The notes beneath the pieces are model-generated. The model was not told the DNA's origin, did not search any database, and saw nothing but the letters and a program-made list of their open reading frames with translations. DNA of 64,000 nucleotides from Tretioscincus oriximinensis. Taxonomy: Eukaryota; Chordata; Lepidosauria; Squamata; Gymnophthalmidae. The position numbers were made by a program, and so were the translations under genes. Of the stretch, positions 11,173 to 22,094 are shown one piece after another (position 1 is the stretch's first letter; every line of letters starts with the position of its first letter). The stretch spans positions 316,012-380,011 of the forward strand of contig JAJVDF010000248.1 of assembly GCA_022410635.1 (NCBI GenBank). Direction: 5' to 3'.

Positions 11173-12859
11173 TTTTTTTAAATAAATTTTTATTAAGAAT
11201 TTTCACAGTAAATTAACAGAGACATACATTAACATAATAAAATTACAACGCGTTACTAACATTTAACATAACCCCGCGAAGAGAGAAGATCTTTCCAATG
11301 ATTAAATTAAACTAGTAGTCTTTGATCCAAAAGCATCTTAATGGTGTGTGATAAGATACCGCAATTGTTGTTCCCAACACCGAAAGAAATTAATTTACGC
11401 CATTTCGATTCCCAACTCTCCTTTGGGATTTGCCCCAATAATATGAGTTTTTTAGACCTGATGGCGTCAAATAATAAGAATTCCGCAAGATATTCATACC
11501 AGGCTAGTACTGTCCAATTTTGTTTCATTTTCCATCCTCTGGCAACAACGATTTGTGCTGCCCAAATCGCATATTCTAGAATTACAATATCATACTTGGA
11601 GAGCAGCAGCTGCGAGGTGTTGCCCATTATATTGAGTTTAGGTGTCCTTACAACTGGCACTCCTAAAATATTTCTCAATTTCCCGGAAATTACCCCCCAG
11701 AAATTTGAGATTTCGCTGCAGTTATAAATCATGTGAATATAGTTGTCAATCTCCAGACAACCATGCCAGCATGCTGGTGACACCCCTCCCATGTGGGATA
11801 TTTGGGTGGGGGTACGATACCATCTGGACAGCAGTTTTAATTGCATCTCTTTAATTTTATTGTTCTTTATGGATTTTATTTTCTTTACCCAATGATTCCA
11901 TTCAGAATCAGATATCGTTAAATTCATTGCCCGTTTGTGTTTAATGTATGATTGATAATTAAACTGTGTTGAGATGAGCAACTCATATAACACTCCCATG
12001 ATCTTATTATTACCCTGAATTCTAGATACAATTATTTCCTCAAAAGGAGACCTTGCCCCTCTCATTCTTTCCTTTATATTGGAGGAATTAATGATGTTAT
12101 ATATAGCCATTTCCGCCAGCCAATTTTGGGGATTTGGGTTCATGGCTCTAATTTGTTGGATTGTGTATGGGTTGCCAGTAGCATCAAACCAGTCCCTTAG
12201 TCTACAGAGGCCAAACTGTTTAATATAACGCGCCAGCCCATTATCTCCATATTTGTTCATAATTTTAGAGGATGTGATTTCATATACCGAGTTTACCCAC
12301 TTATTAACCTTATTTTTCTACAATCCCCAAACCTGCTGGAATGGGGGTAACCACCCCCTTTTTTATTACGGTCAAAATTTAATTGAAATAATGATATATT
12401 ATCCATATTGTTTAGGACCCGCTCCACCATTACCCACTTAGCATTGTCATTAAATTCTAAACCAATCATCCGTATTATTTGTGATGCCTCATAATATCCT
12501 TTTAGGGAGGGAAAAGCCCACCCTCCTTGTTGAGATGTAGCGTAAAATGCTTTATTGGATATTCTTTTTAAATTGTTATTCAGTGCCCACTTTTTGATGT
12601 AATCTTCCCAACCCCGAATCATTTGTGGAGGGATCTTAACTGGAATATTTTGAAACAGGAATAGGAATCTCGGCAGGACCACCATTTTTATTGCTCTCTG
12701 CCTAGTTAATAGTGACCATCTTTCATAGGGCCAACGGGATATCATTTTCCTCACTCCTTTCCACAATTGATTATAATTAACATTGACCATTTTTTGCATA
12801 TTTTTTGTTAATCTAACTCCTAGGTATGTGAGTTTCCTAAGGCCCATCTTTAAACCCGA
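11173..12859 (-). mobile_element. L1-clade LINE, 5'-truncated, young
   Basis: A 1.69-kb minus-strand insertion bounded by a 12-bp target duplication. Its 3' end (left side) begins with the T-rich complement of an A-rich tail. It carries the C-terminal part of ORF2 in two long frames separated by one frameshift near 12290. Such long open frames in a non-selected insertion imply recent arrival. It split an older CR1-like fragment, so it is younger than that element. Confidence 0.92.
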
Positions 12860-12868
12860 TATGTACAA
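11307..12868 (-). pseudogene. L1 ORF2 C-terminal region, one frameshift
   Basis: ORF2 of L1 encodes endonuclease and reverse transcriptase; only the post-catalytic C-terminal part survives. The upstream frame (12293-12868) begins just outside the insertion and has L1 features: TYLGVRLTKNMQ, then RQRAIKMVVLPRFLFLFQNI, then a GWAFPSLKGYYEA segment. The downstream frame (11307-12260) has KLLSRWYRTP and a cysteine/histidine cluster spaced C-x3-C-x7-H-x4-C (CWHGC...H...C), as in the L1 ORF2 C-terminus. The two frames differ by one step. The break lies near a run of A residues (minus strand, about 12315), so a single-base indel or sequencing error could explain it. The catalytic YADD-type motif lies upstream of the truncation, so the product would be inactive. 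Confidence 0.88.
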
Positions 12869-12871
12869 ATA
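12860..12871. repeat. Target-site duplication of L1, right copy
   Basis: Exact match to 11161-11172. Confidence 0.9.
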
Positions 12872-13020
12872 ATTGCTAAAACAGATGTGTAGGTGATGCC
12901 TTCAAGTTGGAGAGACTGAAAGCAATTTGCAAAGCGTCAATATCAAATGAATATTTTGCTTTCATCTTCTCCTTGAGAATGCTCAGAAACATTTGGTAAG
13001 CTGTATGTGTTGGAGAGGCT
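12872..13020 (+). mobile_element. Old CR1-like LINE fragment, right of L1 insertion
   Basis: Continuation of the fragment ending at 11172. 'gatgccttcaagttggagagactg' and 'aatattttgctttcatcttctccttgagaatgctcag' correspond to the 'gatgcctcc.gatggagcaacaggcag' and 'tattttgctttcctctgttcggactgcccag' parts of the 3' UTR. Confidence 0.55.
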
Positions 13021-13060
13021 GCTGCATTTTATGGCTTTGACTGATCCAGTACGACCCTGG

Positions 13061-13225
13061 ATCTGAAGAAGTAGACGTGTCTACGAAAGCTTATGCCACC
13101 CACTTTTCTCAAGTTAGTCTCAAAGTGCTGCTAGCATCTGAAGAAGTAGACGTTCTACGAAAGCTTATGCCACCCACTTTTCTCAAGTTAGTCTCAAAGT
13201 GCTGCTAGCTCCTTTGCTGGACTTT
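13061..13225 (+). repeat. Tandem duplication of a Penelope-like terminal piece
   Basis: Two head-to-tail units of 75 and 74 bp (13061-13135 and 13136-13209) both read 'atctgaagaagtagacgt...ctacgaaagcttatgccacccac...gtgctgctagc'. The single visible length difference is in 'gacgtgtctacg' versus 'gacgttctacg'. The unit equals the arm of the element at 50489-51085. Near identity means the duplication is recent or homogenised. Confidence 0.85.
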
Positions 13226-14704
13226 ATAGTAGGATAGTTAAAAATAATAATGATCCCTGCAAGGAGAGCGGATAATTGGTTCAACCAATAGAACCAACAG
13301 AAATTGCACAACATGGGAGAAAATCAAAGCAGTGAAATGCAAACATGGACTACATTGGGAAGTGTAGATAAATCATACTGAAGGCACCAGGTCCTTGCAG
13401 TTAAGATTGCAGAGAAATCTAGAGATTTGGTGAATGAAGAAATTTCCTTATTTGTTAACTTCATTTAAAAAGTCAAATTTATGAAAAAATATTATGTTTT
13501 GCATCACAATGAAGGAAGCAATGCAAACACAGAATTCTAGAGATATGCATGTTCATGTTTGCTATGTTTTCCATTGAAAAGTATCTTTGAATGTGTAATG
13601 CAATCCTTTGATTGCTTCATGGGACTGGTCATCACTGAATCATACTGATAAGTACAGAGAATCAAACATAAAAGTTATGCTCATTCCTACAAATCTCCTT
13701 AACTATGCAAATATAAATCTCATGACAAACAGAATCAGTTATCACCAGCAGGTGCAAATGGAAGTTTTGTTTGTACCCCATTGCACTGTTACATTTGTTT
13801 GCATCCTTTTTAAAAAACAAAATTATCAAGGATACCAAGCAATCATTTTAGGTGAAATAAATACAAGTGTGGCAGAACAAAGACACTAAATTAAGAGTGT
13901 GATAAAAGTTAAAATACTTCCACATTTAGCCTAATTTTCTCATAATGTAATGCAACAATCTAATTAACACTTAATATTGCTATTAGAAACACTCTATACA
14001 GCTATCCAATTTATCAGATGTTTTCTGAAGATGCTATTATGATGTCCTGGCACGTTGTGAAAGAATTTAATTGTTACCTGTTTTCTTTTAACACAGTGCT
14101 CATTTGTTGGAAGCAGTTAAAATTATGTGTAAACTTTGAAGTCTTTCCTGCTATATGATAAAAAAATATAGGGTTACATCGTATACTTGATTGTAAAAGT
14201 ATTAACTTGGTCCACAGTTCTGAGGTTCCACTAGAGGATTACACAATTAGAGAAGTGTTATATGGTATTTCCAAGTCTTATCATTCATGCAACTGAATCT
14301 ACCTGAAATCCAATCTAGGCTCTGGAAAAATATAAGGCCCTTTCTATAGTAGACCTCGATCAAGACATTGGTGATGATATGCATTCACAACAGAGGGTGC
14401 CTTTTGTAGTGCTATTTCCATATATCATGCCATAAAGAATTTTCACTACCCCCATCTCCAGATAGATAGTTGTCGCTGCTTGGGAAAGTTCTGTACATTC
14501 TTGCTTGTGACTGGCAAATCTGTACCCTTGTTCCAATTGCCTGTTGGGTTACCTTGTTGTTGGGCAAGTGAATTCAAATAACAAACTTCACTTTTTAACT
14601 CATCTGATCTCTGGGAGGCTGCTAGGGGTTTCACCATTCATTACTGCTGCTTTAGCCTGTATAAATTCAACAGGACTAAGTAATTGATCATCTTCCTATA
14701 GTCT
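13226..14704. other. AT-rich unique DNA, no gene seen
   Basis: The 93-aa frame at 13608-13889 has no motif or family resemblance that I recognise. No RNA gene or repeat was identified. Confidence 0.45.
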
Positions 14705-14945
14705 TCATTCTCATGGAAACACAAGCAGAAGAATACAAAACCTTCACGTGTTCTCAACTCCCTGCAAATGGCATTTCAGGAACACTGTCTGTTATTTCAT
14801 CCCAGAGACCGTATCAATCCATCCTAGTAGCTACTGATACACGTGGCTTCCATGAATTTATCTTAAAACTATCCAGGCTGCTAGCTACCCCCACCTCTTC
14901 TGGAAGTGAATTCTGTAGACCATTCATTAGAGTGAATCATTTGTT
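14705..14945 (-). mobile_element. CR1-like LINE fragment
   Basis: Reverse-oriented 3' UTR and ORF2 end: 'ccctgcaaatggcatttcaggaacactg' and 'aactatccaggctgctagctacccccacctcttctgg' are complements of the common copies. The octamer tail itself is degraded. Confidence 0.7.
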
Positions 14946-14980
14946 CTTCTTCTTCAATGCAGTAGTATAGAGGGAAGTCC

Positions 14981-14988
14981 AGATGACA
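14981..14988. repeat. 8-bp target duplication, left
   Basis: AGATGACA, repeated exactly at 15510-15517 around the hAT-type element. Confidence 0.85.
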
Positions 14989-15509
14989 TAGGGTTGCCGT
15001 ACGTCCCGGGAAAATGGGACAATCCCGGTTTGGGGGACTAAAATATAGTCCCCTCTGGGTTTTAAGACAAAATCCTGGCTTTTTACATTCCCCGATGATG
15101 CATCGGGGAATGTAAAAATGCAGGATTTTAAAAGCAAAGCAGCCGTCAGAGCTGACGGCTGCAGCCCGAGCAACGCTTTCCGGCATCCTGGTAGGAACCT
15201 CGGAGCGTGCCGTAGCTTCTCCAATGCTGGAGTTGGCAAAGCGTGCCAGCTCACCTCCAGCAAAGGAAAAACGCCTGGGTTTGTGACAGGAGGGCAGCTC
15301 TGTTCTCCTGTCACAAACCCAGACATTTTTCCTCCACTGGAGGCGAGTTGGCGCACTTTGTGAAACCCCGCCTCCAGCATTGGAGCAGCTACGCACACAC
15401 GTGTGCGCACACATGGATGCTTGTGGTGAGACAGGCAGAAGAGACATGTGCGCGCACCCCCATCCCACTCCCCGTCCCGGTTTTGGGCTGCCAAAATATG
15501 GCAGCCCTA
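14989..15509 (-). mobile_element. hAT-type compound-hairpin element A, copy 1
   Basis: A 521-bp non-coding element. Its ends are TAGGGTTGCCGTA and the complement of TAGGGCTGCCATA, flanked by the exact 8-bp duplication AGATGACA, which is the hAT signature. Inside are several perfect hairpins in a row: 15080-15097 with 15101-15118 (18 bp), 15139-15149 with 15152-15162 (11 bp) and 15275-15292 with 15305-15322 (18 bp). It is inverted relative to the copies at 31731 and 53331. Open frames on both strands (up to 214 aa) are products of its GC-rich palindromes and not genes. Confidence 0.9.
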
Positions 15510-15517
15510 AGATGACA

Positions 15518-16895
15518 GCAACCATATTCAGAGTTGATATAGGTTACAGAGTGTACTTTACCTGATCTAGGGTTCTTTTATCCATAGTCAAAAATCTGGG
15601 ACTGAATAACGGTTGGATAAAACCAAAGGGTGGTTTGATCCAAGCCTTGCACGTGAAGGAGTTCTAATTTATGGAATTTTTCTAGTGGGAAAGGGATGAG
15701 TTTGGAAGACATGTGACAAATATGCAACTCATATCCATATAGCCTGGCAGAAAGTTTGCACTTCTGGCCTTTTGTTTGTAGCTTCTTACAAATCCAAAGA
15801 GGACATCAGCTTTAACAAAGTCGGTCAGAGTTAGATCAAACTCCCAACTAAATTCCATTATTGTAGACTGGCATTCTTGATGGATACCTTCCAGTTATTA
15901 TCAAGACATGAAATGTACTTTAAACAGAAGATTAGTTTGAAATGTCAAATAATCTTTTAAACACATATTTTAAAATTCTGCTCAGATTATCTGAAAGCTA
16001 ATCACTAAGCCAATTAAAGATTATTATCCTCAGGGGGATACCGCTGTGGAAAAGTGTCTTTCTGTGCTTTTGCTTTAGGCAGAGAAATAATATTTTGCAA
16101 TAATTTGTTATTTTGGAATCAAGGTTTGGCTTATCCAATATTTCTGTTTAGCCTTTATAGGAACATTTTACTGAACTATTATAATACTGTGATGAATTCA
16201 GGCCCCTCCAGATGAAGTTTTCTACGCCTATGGTAGTTAAATCATGAAGAATTGGCCTCATGTGCTCACCAATCTATTGGTTAAAAAGTCATGATACCCT
16301 GGGTTTTCCTGATAGCTTCTATCAGAGTGAGTTTCTCTGTCCCTTGGAGGGTATGGCATGTGCCCACACAAACAGACAGGAAAATGAGAGAATTTAACAA
16401 AAATTTGAAGGAAGGTATCCACAGTGGAGTTCAGACCTATGAGGAGAGGGGAAGAATAACCAATGGGGAGACTGTACAAAAGAGTACTTAGGTGGGCAAT
16501 GCAGGGGGAATACAATTCCCCATGAATATATCAGCTACTTACTGGGGTAACACAGAAAGATGAGGACGAATGGGCAATTGGATTATTCCAGATTTAAACA
16601 GCTCATCTGGAAGGGGCCTCAGCATATCCAAACCTTGACAGTATGCCCAATAGGGGATAACTGGTAAGGTAATTTAGATGCAGTTCAAGATGGGTCTTGT
16701 CACTTGACACAGCATATGCCTTAATAAGCCTAATTTGAAACTCTATTTGTTGTAATTTTTTAGCCAGACTCCAGATCAGAGTCTTAATAGCAAGGTACTG
16801 TATCTGAATTAAATTAAGCCAGACTCATCCATACATTTCATTCTTTCTTAAGATTAAGGTAGCATTGAGGAAGCTTAGGCTAATACTAGTTCATG
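15518..16895. other. Unique DNA, no gene seen
   Basis: Nothing recognisable apart from chance frames near 16258-16515 on both strands. Confidence 0.45.
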
Positions 16896-17060
16896 CTGCT
16901 TATATTTTTATTTTCCTCTTTATTGTCTCTTTCCTTCATTCCTGTTTTCTTTCCTTTGTTTGTTTTCCATCCGTCTGTCCTCTCCTCCCTCCTAGCCTCC
17001 CTTCTCTCCTTCCTTTCCCCATTTTCTGTCTTTTGTGTACCTTAGCTGCACTATACAAGT
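16896..17060 (+). repeat. Pyrimidine-rich tract
   Basis: About 160 bp dominated by C and T (ctccctcc, ttccttt, tctgtc blocks). The open frame across it is low complexity. Confidence 0.6.
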
Positions 17061-17310
17061 TGTAGTTCTACTTTTCGAGTTCTCATTTAGGCTCTCTCTT
17101 TCTTGCTATTTGTTCTTTTTGTCTGCTTGCCTAGGAGCGGGAAGGAGGGGGCCCAGTCAGCCATTTTTACTTTTCAGCTGCTGCTGCACGTCAAGTTGGT
17201 CAGGTTTTTAAAAATTCTACAACCCTCTGAAGAGGCAGAAGCATCTGGAACTTGAAGGGAGGCGGGTCATCTCTCCTGTGTGTGTGTGTCTGCATCCAAT
17301 GTTCTGATTG

Positions 17311-17340
17311 CTCTGATTGGATTATAAGGTCCAATCAGAG
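17311..17340. promoter_or_regulatory. Inverted pair of CCAAT boxes around TTATAAGG
   Basis: CTCTGATTGGA (17311-17321) and TCCAATCAGAG (17330-17340) are exact inverted complements, with TTATAAGG between them. Each arm holds an ATTGG/CCAAT core with the CAG extension favoured by NF-Y. The arrangement looks promoter-like and sits directly upstream of the L2-clade LINE segment, but there is no evidence of transcription. Confidence 0.5.
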
Positions 17341-17369
17341 GTTTAGAAGCCCCATCACTGCAAAATCAT

Positions 17370-18030
17370 CTGAACAAGGATGATTTAGCCACAGTAATCC
17401 ATGCTCTGATAACTTCCAGATTGGACTATTGTAATGTGGTCTATGGGGTTGCCCTTGAAAACTGTTCAGAAGCTGCAGTTGGTGCAGAATGCAGCAGCTA
17501 GACTGCTGAAGGGAACAGCTGGCCAGATGCACATCACACTGGTCTTGAAAGAGCTACATTGGCTGCCAGTCCGCTACCAAGCCCAATTTAAGGTGTTGAC
17601 TTTAACTTATAAATCCCTAAATAAATTGGGCCCCAAATATCTAAAGGAACGCCTTCTCCCATGCCAACCTGCCTGTGCCTTAAGATCTGCAAGGGAGGCC
17701 CTCCTGGTTGTACCATCCCTTTCAACAGCCAGTGGAGTGGGAACCCAGAGTAGGGCCTTCTCAGTAGTTGCCCCCAGTCTTTGGAATAGTCTCCCCCTTG
17801 AGGTGCATCTGTCATCATCGTTGTATTCTTTTAGAAGGTGCTTAAGACACACCTCTTCAGCCTGGCCTTTGGTTGAAAAAATGCTATTTTTTCCCTCCAA
17901 CTTCAGATACTGATTGTTACGGTTTTAAAATATAATTTTGCACTTTTATTGTTGTTGCCGTCCTGAGACATTCGGGTATGGGGCGGGGTATACTTGTAAA
18001 TAAATAAATAATAAATAAATAAATAAAATG
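17370..18030 (+). mobile_element. L2-clade LINE, 3' end
   Basis: Contains the end of a reverse transcriptase and a 3' terminus 'ctgagacattcgggtatggggcggggtata' followed by TAAATAAATAA repeats. Reverse transcriptase sequence begins with an SRLDYCN motif near 17407, then shifts frame into the 17434-17913 frame. No target duplication was found. The tail resembles those of the SINE at 31.2 kb and the fragment at 23.7 kb. Confidence 0.85.
17434..17913 (+). pseudogene. L2-clade reverse transcriptase C-terminus
   Basis: A 159-codon frame with the L2-type sequence KLQLVQNAAARLLKG, LKELHWLPVRYQAQFKVLTL, a TYKSLNKLGPKYL segment and SRAFSVVAPSLWNSLPLEV near the end. These are the thumb and C-terminal regions after the catalytic palm; the catalytic D residues and the endonuclease are absent. 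The upstream SRLDYCN motif is in another frame, so at least one frameshift is present. The minus-strand frames across the same stretch are shadows. Confidence 0.88.
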
Positions 18031-18069
18031 CAAATTATTAGATGTCAGATTCTGTTTTTAATATTAATT

Positions 18070-18112
18070 TCCCTGAAATGTTCAGGTATAGAAATGTAAA
18101 TAAATAAAGTGA
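18070..18112 (+). mobile_element. LINE/SINE tail fragment
   Basis: 'tgaaatgttcaggtatagaaatgtaaataaataaag' repeats the L2-type terminus just upstream in degraded form. Confidence 0.45.
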
Positions 18113-18919
18113 AATATGAGGGGAAAGGAGAGAGGCTATATAAGAAGTCTGTGGTTGTGGATATACTTGGGAAAAGATTTCCAATAGCAACGTAAGACTA
18201 GAAATATAAGATGGATGATCAGAAAGAATATAGACTTCAAATCATAGGAGCAAGAATGAAATAAAGTATGAACTTCAGGAAAATGTGAACTCCTCAGTGG
18301 TTTGTCTGACAAAAGCGCCCTTCAATCTAATTTTAATCATGAGAACAGTATTTCAGGTTAAGGAGATACAGAACTCTTGTACAAAAGGTCACAAGTCTTC
18401 TGTTCGATGAATCAGTCTTCGTAGCCACAGGCAAATAATCATATAAACCTTTGGTGTGTGAATTCCTAGGAACATCTTTGTTTCCTTGCGTTAAATTTTT
18501 CAGGACTGGAACAGAGGGAAAAGAACGATTCATGACTCTTTTTCTGCAAAAAATATTTACAGTCCATTTCATATTATAAAATATGGTAGCCGGTGAAGAG
18601 AGTGGTGCTGGCAAATGCTGTAAACAATAAACAAAGGACATCACAGGGCTGCTGATGTAGTTGTATTAAAAGTCAACAACAGGGAACTGATAATAATGCT
18701 GGGTGTCGAAAATAATGATAGTAATAATAACAACAACAAGGGGGGCTATTTCCTCCAGGTAAATTCGAAGATTTCAAAAGACTTCGTCAGGCCCCAAAGA
18801 AACCCACCCAAAATAGCATGTATTAGTATGAATATGAATGGCTTCACCGAGACAGGCCATGTGGCGTTTTTTGTTTTTTGTTTACTATATTATAAAATAT
18901 AGCAATTAGGCCTCATAAC
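18113..18919. other. Unique DNA, no gene seen
   Basis: Open frames at 18333-18644 (minus) and 18696-18902 (plus) show no recognisable motif. Confidence 0.4.
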
Positions 18920-19135
18920 ACTATAGAGACCAAGAAGAAAAAGGTGGATGGCATGAAATTTCGTAGACAAGTCTACTTTTTCAAATACTAGGGGAAAACT
19001 GCCTAGGGACATATTATATAAAGAAAACTGGGTGCTGCAAATAACACAGAATTGTAAATACGGACACAAAATTAGGTCAACTACAGCTCAGCTCAAGTAC
19101 AATAGTTAAATCTTTCAGAGGAAGAAAGGGTATGG
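18920..19135 (-). mobile_element. Penelope-like fragment (old)
   Basis: 'gatggcatgaaatttcgtagacaagtctactttttcaaatactagggg' matches the reversed terminal arm (ggcataagctttcgtagacaggtctacttcttcagatgctgaggg). 'aattaggtcaactacagctcagctc' resembles the internal part of the 34.5-kb copy. Confidence 0.5.
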
Positions 19136-19149
19136 AGGAAAGAAGTGCA

Positions 19150-19440
19150 GCTAAGTACAAGTGTAGCAATAAAATATCAGCTGACATTAGCTTCAGCCAA
19201 CTCAACTGTCTGAAAACAAGCACTTGCAATTAGATAAATGAGTACCACCACGGTATGGTGTGAAAGATAGAATGCAAGTCTTTGGGTAAAAAATAGTAAA
19301 TTTTGAGTCCCTTCGGGTAAGACAAGCAAGGTAAAAAAAACCCTTCTTCTTCTTCGTCTTCATCTTCGTCTTCATCATCTTCGTCTCCTCATCTTCCTCT
19401 TCCTCCTCTGGATCTGGATTCTGTGCACACCTTTCTCTTA
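19150..19440 (+). mobile_element. SINE family 2 (CTTCTTCTTC tail), copy
   Basis: Contains 'gataaatgagtaccaccacggtatggtgtgaaagatagaatgcaagtctttgg' and 'ttttgagtcccttcgggtaagacaagcaagg', followed by a (CTT)n-rich tail to about 19410. The same body occurs at 19.6, 35.1 and 42.3 kb. The tRNA-like head is degraded in this copy. Confidence 0.75.
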
Positions 19441-19639
19441 ATGACAGGGGCCCGAAAGCGAAGAATTTTTTTTTAATTTTGCTTTGACAGAAGTTACTGA
19501 AACCCAGCTGATGCTGAAATAGTCACAAAACAGTACTAAAAGCATTCTGTCCCCACCCTCCCTTCTTCCAAACAGATGGGATATGTGTCCCAGTCATTCT
19601 TGAAAATGTAGACACTGGGGAAAGGAGTGTATTGTGAGT

Positions 19640-19905
19640 TCCTCTCTGTGACCTTTTTGTGGTGCAAAAGACTTGGAGTTTGTGGCCCCATGTGTCATCC
19701 TCCCTCTACTGGCCTTCGCTTTTGAGCAGCTGCATTGACTGAAGCTAAGAAAATTTCCAAGTAGATAAATGGGTATCACCATAATGTGGTGGGGAAGATA
19801 GAATAGATGTAAGCCTTCAGGTGAGAAATAACCTTGTAAGCCAGTCTGAATCCCTTTGGGTGAGAAAGTGTTCTTGTTTTATTCCGCATACAAATATCCT
19901 TATAA
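19640..19905 (+). mobile_element. SINE family 2, copy
   Basis: 'tccctctactggccttcgctt', 'gtagataaatgggtatcaccataatgtggtggggaagatagaat' and 'gtaagccagtctgaatccctttgggtgagaaagtg' match the family body. It lies about 200 bp after another copy in the same orientation. Confidence 0.75.
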
Positions 19906-21100
19906 AACTTAAATTACAGAAAGTTTCATTTTTGGAAGAAGTGTGGGTCTGTGAAGCTGTGCTTCCTGGCAGTATGCTAGAAGGAGTATGCCCTTTCGGA
20001 AACCTTTTTGCCACTTTGCTTAGCAAACTCCTTATCTGGATATTTCTTGAGGTAGGGAAATCTTTTATCCACACTCCCTCTGTCCTTAATATGCCAGGGT
20101 TGAATATAAGAAAATATTCACATTTCCTGCAGGACACTTTCTAATAATCTCCATCTAGCTCCAGCATTCTCTTTTAAAACGAACAAGCAAAACAGACTTT
20201 ACACATGGAACAAAAAATATAAGTGGTCCTATATGACCCATTCACTTTCTTTTATATAGCTGCCATTCATCCCCTCTTTAGGGGGAAAAATGCCTTTCTC
20301 TTTGCTTTTTTTTTTGTATGAGTGCAAAACATTTATGTCTCCCTAGACAAAGAACTAGGGAGTTCTTTGCCATCTCTACCTTGAAATGCCTGTAGACACC
20401 ATGGAAATGCTTTCCTGCCAAATGCGTAGCTTTGATTTTCAAAATCCAGTGTGAACTTGTAATAATTTTTTAAAGCATCTCAATTTGTCCTTTCCCCATC
20501 TTCCTAAAGCTCCTTCACGCATAAGAGTGCACTTCAGTTAAATATTTTGCAAGAGCTCACATGAACATTGCTTAGATTTGTAAATATTACTTCTGCAGTA
20601 AATAATTTAATATTACAATTTCCCTTTAAACCTAAGCTAGTACTTCCTATGGCTTGGAGCTCAAGCTAAACTTGTTGTTATGGATGCATTTAGTATGTCA
20701 TCTCTATGTTTTCTCTTGGGATCTTTTCACAATTTGTTTGGGGGAATAATGAAGAAATTAGCAAGAACACAAAGTTGACATTGATAATTACTTCACTATT
20801 TTCCAGTCATTTCAAAAGCATTCTTAAACTTACCTTAACTTAAAAACAGTCCACATTCATTTCTGTACTCTGGAAACATTATTGCAGAAAATGTGAATTT
20901 CATCCTTTCTGTGTTCTACATGTGACATAATGTGCTATTTCCCAATCACAATTAGGGTAGAGTAGCCACAAAAAGGTTAGAATGTAGAATATCCAGTTTT
21001 AACTAAAAATTAGCCAATAAATAGGCTGAATTCGCATTAGACCTATAAAATGGAATGGAAACCAGAATTAATAGTTCCAGATTGAAACCAAAGTGAGGGC
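19906..21100. other. Unique DNA, no gene seen
   Basis: Frames of about 106 aa on both strands at 19817-20144 overlap the SINE tail and mirror each other. I see no gene or repeat here. Confidence 0.45.
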
Positions 21101-21835
21101 TTAAAATGCAGCCAATTTTACTTGAGCATCCAACTTACGTTAGTGCTCCCATTGTACAGTTGCGTTTGCTTAATGAATCTTGTTCCACTGGACCTGATGT
21201 AGCCGGAAGAACCTGTTTTTCCACCAAGGGGGTGGGGTGTGTGGGAGGAAGCCCCACCCTCTCACTCATTTGTTCGGCTCTTCACAGCATGCTCCCTCCC
21301 CCATGCCATTTTGAAGGTCTCAGGGTGGCTATTAGTAAAAACAAAAGAAGTGGAGTCAGGGGGTGGAGAGGGNGAGCTGTGTGGCTTTGGCAAAATCGCT
21401 CGTGCTTGGTGCCTATTGACTGGGGTTGTTGCTTTTCAACCCCTTTCCCCCTCCCACTGACTGATTAGGTCTGGAACCCGTCCACCTTCCCTTGAGGGTC
21501 AGGATGAACTGGCCCAAAATGTTATGAGCACAGCAACCCAGCAACCCTTTCCCGAATAGACTGAGTCTTCCCTAACTTCATGTCCTAATGTGAGGCTGAG
21601 ACAGGACCGCACACATACATGAGCGAAGCTTTGGAGATCTGCATTGTTGGAGTACAAGTAACCCGAATGACAAAATGGAGCAGCGACAATGGNATTTCAC
21701 CAAGGAATGTGCAGCAGAAACCTGTGGTGTGTGCACTTTGACATGGGAGCACTTCAGAGACCATTTTGTGGTAACACAATCAGAACAGTAGACTTTGGCT
21801 TCGCATTCCTGCGTGCGTTAAGGGCCAATACCAAT
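21101..21835. other. GC-richer DNA, possibly an unclassified repeat
   Basis: Base composition rises (for example 'gggggtggggtgtgtgggaggaagccccaccc') without a recognisable family. Overlapping frames at 21106-21468 are low complexity and contain ambiguous bases. Confidence 0.3.
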
Positions 21836-21925
21836 GGACCTGGAACAGAAGAAGGCAAAATATGCACCTGTTCTCGATGACCTGCAAATGGCTTTTCAGG
21901 AACACTGACTGTTGCTTCANCTTGG
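21836..21925 (-). mobile_element. CR1-like LINE fragment, minus
   Basis: 'ggaacagaagaaggcaaaatatgcacctgttctcgatgacctgcaaatgg' is the complement of the common 3' UTR. Only about 90 bp remain. Confidence 0.6.
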
Positions 21926-22004
21926 AGTATTTTGTGATGGTTCTGACCATTTCTATGTTGGACTTTATTGGGTGACCTCTGTATTACACCAGATTACCAA
22001 ATAA

Positions 22005-22082
22005 TTATGAGACAGAAAGCCGGACCAGATGGGCTATGTCCCAATTCAGCAGGGTTCCTCTTATGTTCTCATATGTTCTTAC
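22005..22082 (+). mobile_element. CR1-like LINE terminus, plus
   Basis: 'gagacagaaagccggaccagatgggctatgtcccaattcagcagggttcctcttatgttct' is the terminal 78 bp, opposite in orientation to the fragment at 21836-21925. Confidence 0.7.
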
Positions 22083-22094
22083 TAATGGCTACCA

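Noticed and set aside
14881..15525. Long open frames (up to 214 aa) on both strands
   Set aside because: They lie within the palindromic hAT-type element, and similar frames occur in its other copies; no protein motif.
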